Shown: piece after piece, positions 13,143 through 22,667 of the stretch
How positions within the stretch are numbered: the first letter of the stretch is position 1
Layout of the letters: each line of letters begins with the position of its first letter
Origin: a virus
Strand: one strand, 5' to 3'
Virus record (IMG/VR): IMGVR_UViG_3300027734_000094
Span: 1-53,672 of that record
Length of the DNA: 53,672 nt
Notes under the pieces: generated by a model
What the model was told of the DNA's origin: nothing
What the model saw: the letters and a program-made list of their open reading frames with translations, nothing else
Databases searched by the model: none
Program-made: the position numbers and the translations under genes

Positions 13143-16100
13143 ATTGTACGAACCGGCGCTGCGCGGCGATGTCCTTAGGCGCGGTCTTCTTGTCGAACTG
13201 AACGCCTTCCACTGTGCGCGCACGGATTTTACCGCGCGACTTCATGGACTCCTGTACCGTCTTCATGCTGATTACGAACTCAGGGTCCGGATAAGTGCGA
13301 TTGAACGGTACTACGTTATCCTCCCAGAACTGCCGGAAATCATCCTGCGTCTTGAACTCGCCAGCCATAGCTTTGCGCTCGATAGAGTTGAGAATCCCCT
13401 TACGCTCACCTTCGATACGCGTCTCGTTCTTGGCACGGGTGATGTAGTACTCTTGTATGCGACCAAGGCGCGGGGACCGCAGGCCAAGCATGTCGCGGAA
13501 CGAGTCCGCAGCGGTCAGCTCTCCCTTCGGAATGAGGACGTCCCCTCTCCGGTTCTTAATGCCTTCACTCGCGTTGTAGGCTGCAGTGACCCAACTGCGG
13601 GCAAAGGCTGGGGCTATCTTGGTAAGGCCTCCCTTGGTGTCACCTTCTTTGAAGCTGTCCAAAGCCCGCAGGTACTGCGCTACCATGCTCAGCCCGGCGA
13701 TATTGGCTATGGCAGTCTGCACCGCTGTGTCTTCCATAGAGTCGCCCGCGACGGCATCGCGGAACCACATGTTCTTGAGGTCGAGGGTAGTACGGCTTGC
13801 CGTCTCAGTGCCGGTAAGGGCAGATATGGGGCCAGTGGTCAGGATATCTGCGAGCGACATACCCCCCACCTCAATAGCGCCAAACTTGTCGTTCATCCAC
13901 GAGCGGAAGAAGATGTCGGGGTTGTACGCAGTGCGCGGGTCGTCGGAGGCCATCATCGCGCGGACGTCCTCATCATCATCGTCGTCATAACCGAAAGCAG
14001 CCATGAAGGCGTAGGTCATCGCGCTGTACAGCGGCATACCCATGAGGCCACCGAACATACCGGCCATCATCATGACGCCGGAGAACTCCTTTACCGCACC
14101 TGCGCGCTCCGCGCCCGTACCCACTGCCATGTCACGGATAGCGCCCACCATGAACTTGGTCTGCAGAAGCGGATGCATCTTGAACAGGAACAGAGGGCGT
14201 GTGTACGTACCCTTAGCAAGGCTCGGACGCTCAAAGCTGGAGAAGTCGCCCAGCGTATCACGCACGACGCTGACAGCCTGCTCAAGGGCGTAGTTGCGGG
14301 CTTCTTCCTCCGTGGCGTTGGGGTTCTGCTTCTGGTACTTATCAAGCGCTAGCTCGAACGTCATATAGTACGCAGACTGGCGGGTGATGTTCTCGGTACC
14401 TGTGAACAGGAAGCTCATCATCTTACCAGTGACAGCCCCTGTATCCTGTACAACGCGCTTCACGCCGGTTCCCCGGACCTTAGGCACTGAACGTTCGTTC
14501 TGTACGAGCGTGTCAGTCACCATATCGAGGATGCCGCGCTCCTTACCCGCGCGCATAGCCCACTGTAGGTCAGCGTTACTCTTTACGAAGTGCGAGCCAT
14601 TCACGTTGGGCATTATGGCATCGATGCGGTCACCGAACGTAGTGTGCTCACGGTTGACCTTTACCCGGCCAAGGCTATCCCAGACCTGCATGTACTTAAC
14701 CCACATAGCGGTGCCCTTGGCAACGCCGTAGTCGCGCCAGAGACGCGGCACAACGCGGATCGGAATTGAGGTCATATTGAACATCGCTGTCGATGCACTG
14801 GTCAGGTAGTAGTAGTACGCTGCCCGGTTCATCAGGTTCATCGCCGCATTCTGCGGGTCGGGCTTGAGCTCTTGGTTAGCCCGCTTCTCCAGCTCCCGTA
14901 CGAAGATACCCATCTTTGCACGTTCCGTAGTCGGGCGTTCCTTTTCGTTAGCGATATCCCGTGCGATATCCACTGCACCGCGTATCCTACCTGCGTAGGC
15001 GAGTTTGCTAAGCTGATTGGCATACGACGTAGCCTGCTGCCGGAAATGCAGCTCCACGTTAGGTGAGAAACCTGCAATCTCCTTGGCGCGCATCAGGCGG
15101 CGACGGACAGAGCGCTCGGGAGTCGTCTGCAGCCAAGTCTCATAGATAGCACCGACCAGCTCATCCATATCGGTACGGCCTGTGCTATTAGTCTGACTAC
15201 GTGCCTTCTCCACGATATCGAACACGCGCTGCAGGATAGCGTCCTCGCCCTTGATCTGATCCTGCAGCTCCGCGATGTCGTAGCCGGTTTTGATGACTCC
15301 TGAGTTCTTTTCGGGGTCCACACCCAGTCGCGCAGCGACAGCCTTCTGAGCACGTTGCAGCTCCCTCACCGACTCGAAGGTGTGGAACTCTTCCTCACGC
15401 CCGGAAGCCTTATCCTCGCTTACGCGCAGCCAGTACTTACCTTCACGCATGAGAGGGAAGTAGTCCTTGGCGAACAGATCGGAGTTGATATCCCAGAAGA
15501 TATCGCCCGACTTCTTTGCATCATCAGGTGTACTGATCTCGCGCATCAGCTTAGCGCGCATGTCTTGGATGCGGGTCGCCTGTTCCTTGTCGGTAACGCT
15601 GTTGATGCGCTCGTCAAGAAGTGCCAGCTCGGCGTCAAACATGTCTTTATAGAACTCGCGCATCTGCAGGTAGACCTTGTGGCCGTTCTTTTGCTCGCCC
15701 AGCTTCTCCCAAGCGTCGTAGGTATCGCGGATGCGGCGCGTCATCTCAGTGAGCTGCTCGACTTGGGCACTCACCTTCGTGTTGTCGATAGCAGTGGTAG
15801 TAAGCGCCTTGAGCTTGGGGCGCAGATCACCTTTACCCTTTGCGACCAGCTCCTTGATCTCAGCTATGGTGCGCTTGGCCAGCGCCTTGTCGTTCGAGTT
15901 GGCTACGATACGCTTTTCGATTTCGACGAGTACCTTATTGTTCGTCAGCGCCTCATCCCGCGTGGCAAATTCATCCGGCGACACCTCGTTAATACGTGAG
16001 GTGAACATAGCCGTAGCCAGCTGCGCGCTGCCGTACTTGTCAACGAAGTTCCGGATAAGGCGTGCGACCTTGTCGCTGTGCTCATTTATACGGTTCTTCA

Positions 16101-19100
16101 TACTGTTCATTTTATGTACGTAGTCATCCACAGCGGCTAGCGCCGTATGGAACTGCGGAGAGTAGAGCGACTTGGCCCAGTTGAGCAGCCCGGATGTCGG
16201 CATAGCCGTAGCCATACCTTCCATGAACTTAGGGCTGATCGCATCGATGTTCTCGGTAACGGCCTTCTGGTAGATCGACGAGTCATGCGCCGAAGCCATC
16301 TCCTCCATGCCGTCATTCAGCCCCGCAGTGCTAAACGTGTTTTTCACACGTTGCGCGCCCTTGCTCAGAGCCTCGGTAGCGCTCTTCAGCTTCTTGGCAT
16401 TCGGCTTAGAGGTCTTGGGGCGAGCGTACTTAGGTACGAGCGTAGCGCCAATATAGCGCATACCCTTAACTGCGGTGCTCTCCTGTTTTCCGTCCACGAC
16501 CATATCGTGCGCCGCGCGGAGGATAGCGGCTACGTCGCCGTCGCTGATCTTGAGGCTAAAGCCAAGCCTGCGCGCAAAGTCACGCACGACTGTAGCTAGG
16601 CGCTGCATAATTGTAGGTTCGAGCACACCCACTTCGGAGCGCTCTGCAAGAACTTCCTCAACAGCGCGGGCCAGTGGATTGGCGTCCTGTGCGTATGCGC
16701 CCGAGTTAGCCTTCCGCCATTTATCGACTTCAGCCCTGAGGTTGGCGTTACCCCGGTAAAGTGCGGTCAGCACGCCATCAAGATTGTTCCGGAATAGTTT
16801 AGCCAAACCGACATGGCCCAGACCTTCGTGGAACAGGACAGCCTTGACGTCTTCGATGGAGTCGATGTTGTCGGCAATGAGATAGACTGTACCATCAGGA
16901 GCAACGAGACCACGCGCATCGGTAGCGCCATCGCGCTCGATAGCCGCACGCAGCCGGGCGTCCTTGATATCCGCAACAGACTTAACCACGGTTACGGGGT
17001 TAGTGCTCTTCCACTTGGATACGATGTTATCAACGAGAGCCTGCACCTGCTCTATAGGCGTACCCCTAGCGGGCTTGGCAGCGCCCCTACGGTACTTCTG
17101 GACCTTGGCTTCCTTGAGGTCGATCCGAGCATCGCGGGCTTCAACCTTCTCGGCCTTGGTATCCGCGCCTTCCGCCCTACCTAGACGCTCTTGTACTGCT
17201 GCGTTACCGATGCGCTGTTTAGCACCCAGCTTCTCGTCTTGCCGCGTCTCCACCATTGTCTTGAGTGCGGCGCGGGCCGGGTTCAGCAGGCCGTTCTTAA
17301 CCGCAGCGCGGAGGCGTTGGTTGGCCTCCATGCGGGCAGCTTCGGCAGCTTCCTTTTCTTCGGCAGACGCATTGCGTGCGGTGCTAGCGGCGTCCAGTGC
17401 GGCCTTCTCTAGCTTAGCAATAGCGTCGTTGGCTACCTGTTTGCCGTTGACCATACGGTACGCATTGGGGCGGTTCATCCGCTGAAGGAGCTGTGCGCGC
17501 TGGTTGTTGTCAATCTGCCCTGCTTCGCGCGCAGCGTCCACCTCACTGACGAAGCTCTGCACCATACGAGTGGCGACGGTAGGCGCTTCCTGTTCAACTC
17601 GCGCGGGTGACTCAAGCTCTTCAAGCGCAGCGGGGGCCTCGGGGATGTACGGAGTGAGCTCCATCATCCGACCATAGACTTGGTCCGAGAAGTCCTGCAG
17701 CGTTTTGGCCTTCAGCACTTCCTCAGGCTTCTTGCCCAGCCTCGTCTCCGCTACGAGCTTATACGGTGCGTTGGTGTCCGTAGGGTCGTAGTCTACCTTG
17801 TAGACGGCATTCTCAGGAGCCTGCGCACGGAGCGCATACTCAATGTCGCCAAGGGTCTCTTCACGTTGCTCGGCCTCACGCTGCTGAAGTGCCGCAGCGC
17901 GCTCTTGGTTGGCTTGGGCTTCTTGGAGCACCTGCTCCTGTAGTGCGGCTTTCTCTTCCGACGAGGTAAACCGTTGTGCGTTGAACTCCTCGCGCTTGGC
18001 AGCTTCACCCGGCGCTTCCTGCATGGGGAGCGCGCCAAACATATCGGTGGTCTCGGTGTCCTTCGGCCTGCGACCACGCGAGTAGCGCGGGCCGGGGCCA
18101 GAGTCCGCAATGCTATATAGGTCGTCCAATGTCAGCCCGGTCGCGGCTTCCACTTCGCTCTGGAGCTCCGGCTCGACCCCGATACGCCGGATAAGCGCAT
18201 CGGCCTCATTAGGTGAGAAAACGGTGCGGACAGGAGTAGGCGCAGCCTGCGCAGGTGCTCCCCCTGCCTCTTGCTCATAAGCCTGCTGCATAGCAGCCTG
18301 CTCTTCAGGGTCTACCGGAGGTGGAGCGAACTCTTGCTCGGCACCGGGCATACCGGGCGCATTGATATCCGGCTCAGGCGAGGGCTCAGCGCCCGCTGTA
18401 CGCGCAGCGCGCTCCTCTTCCTGCTGCTGACGTAGAGCTTCTTCCTGTCGGGCAAGTGCATCCTTCTGTGCGGCCATACGCTTTACGACCGTGCGCGCTT
18501 CTTCCTCACTAAAGCCGCGCTGGATGAAGCGCTCGACAGCGGCATCCTTGACCTCAGGAGTAGCATTAGGCGGAAGCGCGTCGAGCTCTTTTTTGACATC
18601 TTGGGCGACCCCGGCCCGGACTTCTCGATGCCCGCCGTAAGCACCGGGGATGAGGGACGCGATACCTGCTTCAGCGGCGCGACCGGCAACGCCAGACATT
18701 AGGTCAACATCATACCCGGCGCGCTTCTGCGCTAGGTTACTAGCGTACTGCTCTTGGCCTTCCTGTATGGCTTCAGGGATAGCTTCTTCCGCCGCGCCCG
18801 CAACCATACCTCTAGGCAAGCTACGCTTTACGACTTCGCGCTCAACACCTGCTTCTGCAACCTTAGCCGCTGCCCTACGCCCGATAGCACTACTGATTTG
18901 GCGCGGGAGGCCGGTTGCCGAAGCAACAGCACCAAGAACGGTACCTAGCGCAATCTGGTCGAGATTCTCCCCGCCATATTCCTGCGCCTTGGTAGCAGCG
19001 GCGGTAGCCTGCTCTTCGTTGGCACCGTGCTCGCGCGATGCGCGGTACATAGCGTCGTAGATGTCACCCTTAATTGCGCCAGCGCCCGAAGCAGCGCCGA

Positions 19101-19614
19101 GCATGAGGGGAACCCCCGCACCTCCCGTAGCAACAGCAGCCCCGATAAATGGAAGCGCAGAGCCGACAAGGTTAGCGGTTGACTCCAACGGCGAGGAAAG
19201 GAAGTTCTGCCCTGCAGCTGCGATCTCCCCCAGCGCGCCCTTACCCTTGGCGGCTTCGCTGCGCGCTGCGTTGATCTTCTCCTGCCCGCGAGATTCCGAA
19301 GAACGCAGATCGTGCGCGTACTGGCTCACATCTTCTAGCGCATTGGACGCGACGTTGCCCGCACCAAAGACATCAGTAAGGGTCTTGCCTACCCCAGTAA
19401 GACCTTCAAACGCCTGAAGGGGGATATCCGCAAGGTACGCTGCTGCGTTACCGACAACACCTGACCGCTCCAGAGCATTCTCAGGCTGCGGTGGGATACC
19501 CGCTTCAGGGAACTTACCTAGGACGTCTGCGACTACCTGCTGTTTGGTCAACCCATCAGGACCGTTAACGCGGTAAATAACGCCGTTCTTACCGGTGATC
19601 TGATAGGTGGGCAT
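13141..19614 (-). CDS. giant polyvalent internal virion protein (2157 aa)
   Basis: At 2157 residues this is the largest gene. The N terminus (MPTYQITGKNGVIYRVNGPDG) is a small strand-rich opening seen on phage injection proteins. Gly/Ala-rich, possibly membrane-active helices follow (about 140-190), then a long charged, coiled, low-complexity part (about 330-850). Around residues 929-934 there is HEGLGH, followed by GLAKLF. In polyvalent phage proteins an HE-xx-GH-xGL motif marks a zincin-like metallopeptidase domain; the His spacing differs from classic HExxH. The C-terminal 900 residues are helical and end in a region like the large polyvalent protein-associated domains. It is probably packaged in the capsid and ejected with the DNA. 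It is the last gene of the late transcript. Confidence 0.85.
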   Translation of the reverse strand: MPTYQITGKNGVIYRVNGPDGLTKQQVVADVLGKFPEAGIPPQPENALERSGVVGNAAAYLADIPLQAFEGLTGVGKTLTDVFGAGNVASNALEDVSQYAHDLRSSESRGQEKINAARSEAAKGKGALGEIAAAGQNFLSSPLESTANLVGSALPFIGAAVATGGAGVPLMLGAASGAGAIKGDIYDAMYRASREHGANEEQATAAATKAQEYGGENLDQIALGTVLGAVASATGLPRQISSAIGRRAAAKVAEAGVEREVVKRSLPRGMVAGAAEEAIPEAIQEGQEQYASNLAQKRAGYDVDLMSGVAGRAAEAGIASLIPGAYGGHREVRAGVAQDVKKELDALPPNATPEVKDAAVERFIQRGFSEEEARTVVKRMAAQKDALARQEEALRQQQEEERAARTAGAEPSPEPDINAPGMPGAEQEFAPPPVDPEEQAAMQQAYEQEAGGAPAQAAPTPVRTVFSPNEADALIRRIGVEPELQSEVEAATGLTLDDLYSIADSGPGPRYSRGRRPKDTETTDMFGALPMQEAPGEAAKREEFNAQRFTSSEEKAALQEQVLQEAQANQERAAALQQREAEQREETLGDIEYALRAQAPENAVYKVDYDPTDTNAPYKLVAETRLGKKPEEVLKAKTLQDFSDQVYGRMMELTPYIPEAPAALEELESPARVEQEAPTVATRMVQSFVSEVDAAREAGQIDNNQRAQLLQRMNRPNAYRMVNGKQVANDAIAKLEKAALDAASTARNASAEEKEAAEAARMEANQRLRAAVKNGLLNPARAALKTMVETRQDEKLGAKQRIGNAAVQERLGRAEGADTKAEKVEARDARIDLKEAKVQKYRRGAAKPARGTPIEQVQALVDNIVSKWKSTNPVTVVKSVADIKDARLRAAIERDGATDARGLVAPDGTVYLIADNIDSIEDVKAVLFHEGLGHVGLAKLFRNNLDGVLTALYRGNANLRAEVDKWRKANSGAYAQDANPLARAVEEVLAERSEVGVLEPTIMQRLATVVRDFARRLGFSLKISDGDVAAILRAAHDMVVDGKQESTAVKGMRYIGATLVPKYARPKTSKPNAKKLKSATEALSKGAQRVKNTFSTAGLNDGMEEMASAHDSSIYQKAVTENIDAISPKFMEGMATAMPTSGLLNWAKSLYSPQFHTALAAVDDYVHKMNSMKNRINEHSDKVARLIRNFVDKYGSAQLATAMFTSRINEVSPDEFATRDEALTNNKVLVEIEKRIVANSNDKALAKRTIAEIKELVAKGKGDLRPKLKALTTTAIDNTKVSAQVEQLTEMTRRIRDTYDAWEKLGEQKNGHKVYLQMREFYKDMFDAELALLDERINSVTDKEQATRIQDMRAKLMREISTPDDAKKSGDIFWDINSDLFAKDYFPLMREGKYWLRVSEDKASGREEEFHTFESVRELQRAQKAVAARLGVDPEKNSGVIKTGYDIAELQDQIKGEDAILQRVFDIVEKARSQTNSTGRTDMDELVGAIYETWLQTTPERSVRRRLMRAKEIAGFSPNVELHFRQQATSYANQLSKLAYAGRIRGAVDIARDIANEKERPTTERAKMGIFVRELEKRANQELKPDPQNAAMNLMNRAAYYYYLTSASTAMFNMTSIPIRVVPRLWRDYGVAKGTAMWVKYMQVWDSLGRVKVNREHTTFGDRIDAIMPNVNGSHFVKSNADLQWAMRAGKERGILDMVTDTLVQNERSVPKVRGTGVKRVVQDTGAVTGKMMSFLFTGTENITRQSAYYMTFELALDKYQKQNPNATEEEARNYALEQAVSVVRDTLGDFSSFERPSLAKGTYTRPLFLFKMHPLLQTKFMVGAIRDMAVGTGAERAGAVKEFSGVMMMAGMFGGLMGMPLYSAMTYAFMAAFGYDDDDDEDVRAMMASDDPRTAYNPDIFFRSWMNDKFGAIEVGGMSLADILTTGPISALTGTETASRTTLDLKNMWFRDAVAGDSMEDTAVQTAIANIAGLSMVAQYLRALDSFKEGDTKGGLTKIAPAFARSWVTAAYNASEGIKNRRGDVLIPKGELTAADSFRDMLGLRSPRLGRIQEYYITRAKNETRIEGERKGILNSIERKAMAGEFKTQDDFRQFWEDNVVPFNRTYPDPEFVISMKTVQESMKSRGKIRARTVEGVQFDKKTAPKDIAAQRRFVQ

Positions 19615-19626
19615 TGGTTAATCCTG

Positions 19627-21264
19627 CTACATCTGACCGTAGTCTGTAGTTACCACTTGTTGCTTACCGCCGCCAGTGGGGGTCACTACCGGAAGCCCGG
19701 TGCTAGGGTCAAAGCCTCCTGACTGTTGACCACTCGGCATACGGTTAACGACTTCCTGCATCGCCATAACACGCAGCTCTTCATTGCTCTTGGAGTTCGG
19801 CGGTAGACGTTTACCGTTGACGATCAAATTGCCAATAGCGTTACGCCGCACGTAATCCGCAAATATATCTTTGGCAAAGCGCTCCCTGAAGTCCAACGAC
19901 TCCGGACGCATAGCTGCGATATCCCTCTGAGCCGCAATCTCTTCGCGGGTGAGCTCGCCCTGCTGCTTCAGCCTCTCTACATCAAGCCCGTACCCCTTCG
20001 CAAACTGCTCGGCACGGATGCCTTCCTGCCACAGCGGGACAACTGCCTTGAAGTTCTCCGCAGCCTCCTTGCGGTCGCGGGCACCGAGCTCCATGAGACC
20101 TTCGATAGCGCGATCCTTCGTCTCCTTGCGCTCCTTCTTGCTGGCGCGGGCACCCGGCAGTGCAGCTGCTGCTGCTTCACCAATAGCCTGCAGGACGAAC
20201 GGCGATTTGGATGATGCCATGTTGAAGCCGATTTCTGCGAGCGTAGCCCACATGTCTTCCTTGCGCTGCTTCTCGTAATCCTCGTCTGATGCACGTTCAG
20301 TCAGCATAGCTCGGTACTTGTCCGTAGCCGCGACCTCGTCATCCGACTTCTTGTTGATCGTACCCATCATACCCATAAGGTCTTGCAGCGACCCCGCACG
20401 GCCAGCGGCTGAGTCTGTATTACGTTCAGGTATCGCAGCTGCAGCGTTGAGACCACCAAGTTCGGAAACGTAGTTGCGTGTCTCGCTCGGGATACGCTCT
20501 GCGGGGGAGCCTGCATCGCGCCACTTCTGGTAGTTACCCGGACCCCAGTTATAAGCCATGGCCCCGCCAACATCACCGTACTTCTTACGTAGGGCCAGCG
20601 CGAGATCACTACCGACGCGGTTGTACTCCTCCGGAGTCTCCGCAGAAACAGGGTCTACACCATAGCCGGGATCACGTGCGGTCGAAGGCAGTACTTGCAT
20701 AGCATACATCGCACCAGCCCGACTGCGCAGCGGCTTGCCGTTTTTATCGTAGTCGCGGCCCCGGCTCTCTTTGCGACGGATATAGTCAAGGTACTCCTTG
20801 TCCGTCATGCCACCCCCAGCAAACGCAACCAGACCGCCGCCTGCGTAGCCCTCGTCGAAGCCGCCATTGCTCGACTCGTCGAACATGGTGTCGGGGATAT
20901 CGAGACCGACGATACCGCCTTCGGCCATACCCATAGGGGGACCTTCAGGTGCGGGCATAGCGCCCATTTCGGGCGGCGGTGCCATGGACGGCGCACCCTG
21001 CGGCAGCGCTTCCAACCCCCCGGGAGAGGCAGGAGAGGGCGGGGAGGCGGCGGGTGCACCGCCCATGACCTGTTGGGCGACTGTGGGAGGATTAGCACCT
21101 TCCATAGTCTGCGGACTACGCATGCGATCAATGAACATACCGGCAAGGACGCCAGCCGTGGGATCGACGATACCAAGCTGCATAGCTTGGCCGATCTTCT
21201 GTTTGTTGCCACCGTACTCCTTGGCGATGTCTTCCGGCGACTGGATGCTGAACGGCTTAGCCAC
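19627..21264 (-). CDS. virion protein with lytic transglycosylase domain
   Basis: A 545-residue protein. The first 150 residues are Pro/Gly/Ala/Met-rich and disordered, including AEGGIVGL and AGGGLVAFAGGG turns. Residues about 155-270 are an SLT-type domain: EYLDYIRRKESRG with the likely catalytic Glu166, GAMYAMQVLPSTA, and AYNWGPGNYQKW, which match soluble lytic transglycosylase motifs. The rest is a long charged helical region. Such proteins enter the periplasm with the genome and open peptidoglycan. The start is GTG 21264, with AAGGAG at proper spacing. It lies directly upstream of the giant internal protein, as in podovirus core modules. Confidence 0.9.
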   Translation of the reverse strand: MAKPFSIQSPEDIAKEYGGNKQKIGQAMQLGIVDPTAGVLAGMFIDRMRSPQTMEGANPPTVAQQVMGGAPAASPPSPASPGGLEALPQGAPSMAPPPEMGAMPAPEGPPMGMAEGGIVGLDIPDTMFDESSNGGFDEGYAGGGLVAFAGGGMTDKEYLDYIRRKESRGRDYDKNGKPLRSRAGAMYAMQVLPSTARDPGYGVDPVSAETPEEYNRVGSDLALALRKKYGDVGGAMAYNWGPGNYQKWRDAGSPAERIPSETRNYVSELGGLNAAAAIPERNTDSAAGRAGSLQDLMGMMGTINKKSDDEVAATDKYRAMLTERASDEDYEKQRKEDMWATLAEIGFNMASSKSPFVLQAIGEAAAAALPGARASKKERKETKDRAIEGLMELGARDRKEAAENFKAVVPLWQEGIRAEQFAKGYGLDVERLKQQGELTREEIAAQRDIAAMRPESLDFRERFAKDIFADYVRRNAIGNLIVNGKRLPPNSKSNEELRVMAMQEVVNRMPSGQQSGGFDPSTGLPVVTPTGGGKQQVVTTDYGQM

Positions 21265-21274
21265 TTATATCTCC

Positions 21275-22246
21275 TTAACCTTGGAGCATCTTGTACGTGC
21301 TATACGCACCAAGCCCGCCGCCAAGCAACTGCGATGCCACCGAGGGGGGCGGAGCATACGAGGTCTGTGTGCTGTTGAGCTGCATCGGGAGGCCGCGCAG
21401 CAGGTTGCTGAAGTACCCCAGCTGCTCCATCGGGTAGTCGCGCTGGCGCAGGAAGTCACCGTACTGCTGGTCAAGATACTGCTGCTGCATCTGCTGCTGC
21501 TGGCCCGCTGCCGCGCCCTGAGCCCCGAGGCGTTGGATATCCGCGTTCTGCTGGTACTGGCCAAGGTTACCAAGTGTCTGACCCATCTGCCCCGCAGCCT
21601 GCAGCCCTGCAAGGCCTTGACCCGCACCGAACTGACGCGACTGCTCCGAGAGGCGCTGGGATTCCATCCCTGCCATGCGGTCACGCTCGAACTGGCTCTG
21701 CGCGTTCTCGTACGCCGCCTGCTGACCGCGCGCCTGAATATCGCCAAGCTGCGTACCCAGATTGCGCTCCCGCTCAAGGGAGGCAAGGAGCTGGCGGGAG
21801 CCACCATAGGTACCCTGACGCGCAGCACCGAGGTCTTCGGCAAGCTGCGACTTCTGAGCATCCCGCGTAGCTTCGCGCTTCTGCACGTCCATAACATTCT
21901 GGGCGTACGGAGACATGTACTGTTTGGCTTCAGCCCCGCCAAACGAGCTCGCGTTGAACTGCTTCGGGTCGTACTTCTGGTTAAGCGCACCGAGGCCCGC
22001 CTGATACGCAAGTGCCGAACCAGTACCGAACTGGTTGGGTGACCCCATCCCGAGCGTGTTCTGCTGAATCTGCTGCTGCGCAGGTGTGAACCCGGCAATC
22101 CGCTGACCGCTGTAGGGAGTGTACTGCTGGTATGACTGCGCCTGCGCGCGGTTCATCATGTTCTCGAAATACGGACGTGCGTATTCCGGCAGGTTCGACG
22201 TAGTACTTGTTACGTTCTGTTGGGTTGGTGTGCTAGGACTACCCAT
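21275..22246 (-). CDS. Gln-rich internal/ejection protein (323 aa)
   Basis: A 323-residue protein very rich in Gln, Ala, Gly and Ser. The N terminus (NLPEYARPYFENMMNRAQ) is a short amphipathic helix. The middle is a long alternating Gln/Ala helical region with Arg (AARQGTYGGSRQLL, FERDRMAGMESQRL), and the C terminus has LLGGGLGAYSTYKML. This composition is typical of phage internal core proteins such as T7 gp14-like ones; no enzymatic motif is seen. It lies between the GNAT-like gene and the transglycosylase gene with gaps of 1 and 10 bp, so it is co-translated with the ejection module. Confidence 0.75.
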   Translation of the reverse strand: MGSPSTPTQQNVTSTTSNLPEYARPYFENMMNRAQAQSYQQYTPYSGQRIAGFTPAQQQIQQNTLGMGSPNQFGTGSALAYQAGLGALNQKYDPKQFNASSFGGAEAKQYMSPYAQNVMDVQKREATRDAQKSQLAEDLGAARQGTYGGSRQLLASLERERNLGTQLGDIQARGQQAAYENAQSQFERDRMAGMESQRLSEQSRQFGAGQGLAGLQAAGQMGQTLGNLGQYQQNADIQRLGAQGAAAGQQQQMQQQYLDQQYGDFLRQRDYPMEQLGYFSNLLRGLPMQLNSTQTSYAPPPSVASQLLGGGLGAYSTYKMLQG

Positions 22247-22247
22247 A

Positions 22248-22667
22248 TTAGACCCCTACCTCAAAATGCTGACTGGTAAGTTTACTGCCGTCTGGCCTGA
22301 ACACTCTAGCCCAACCAACACGCCCACCGGCTTCTATAGCATCGCACTCGTTATCCCTAGCCCAAGACTTGAGTGTTTCAAACATGGGAGTTTTCCAACC
22401 CCAACCGTCAGTGCCACCGCAATACTCTATGAACAGGTACTTCTTCCGTGGGTACTGCACAAAACGGGTTATGACGACGCCCTTAATACCGTCTTCGTTG
22501 AACGCAATCCACAGCGGATATCCATACTCAACTAGGAGAGAATACACGTCTTCCAGCTCGTACTTACCCGACGCATGCTCCAGCGCGCTGGTAATATACG
22601 GCGCTACGTCTGGCCACACATCATCGATAAGTCCTTGCGGTACAAGGGAAACCTTATACTCGCTCAT
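22248..22667 (-). CDS. GNAT-like acetyltransferase-fold protein
   Basis: A 139-residue protein. The order of elements (helix, LLVEYGYPLWIAFNEDGIKGVVITRF, KKYLFIEYCGGTDGW, helix FETLKSWARDNECDAIEAGGRVGWARVF) matches the compact acetyltransferase-like proteins found in the tail and internal-protein clusters of many podoviruses. The usual acetyl-CoA loop (Q/RxxGxG/A) is not evident, so catalysis is doubtful. It overlaps the upstream gene by 4 bp (ATGA). A structural or virion-associated role is inferred from position. Confidence 0.65.
   Translation of the reverse strand: MSEYKVSLVPQGLIDDVWPDVAPYITSALEHASGKYELEDVYSLLVEYGYPLWIAFNEDGIKGVVITRFVQYPRKKYLFIEYCGGTDGWGWKTPMFETLKSWARDNECDAIEAGGRVGWARVFRPDGSKLTSQHFEVGV

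Noticed and set aside
13060-14352. 430-codon rightward open frame at the start of the late block
   Set aside because: It lies antisense to the 2157-residue virion gene, has no recognisable composition, lies across the terminator and lacks a ribosome binding site. It is a by-product of the opposite gene's codon bias.
20867-22042. 391-codon rightward open frame
   Set aside because: Antisense to the transglycosylase and Gln-rich genes, with Arg/Leu-rich composition typical of a shadow frame.
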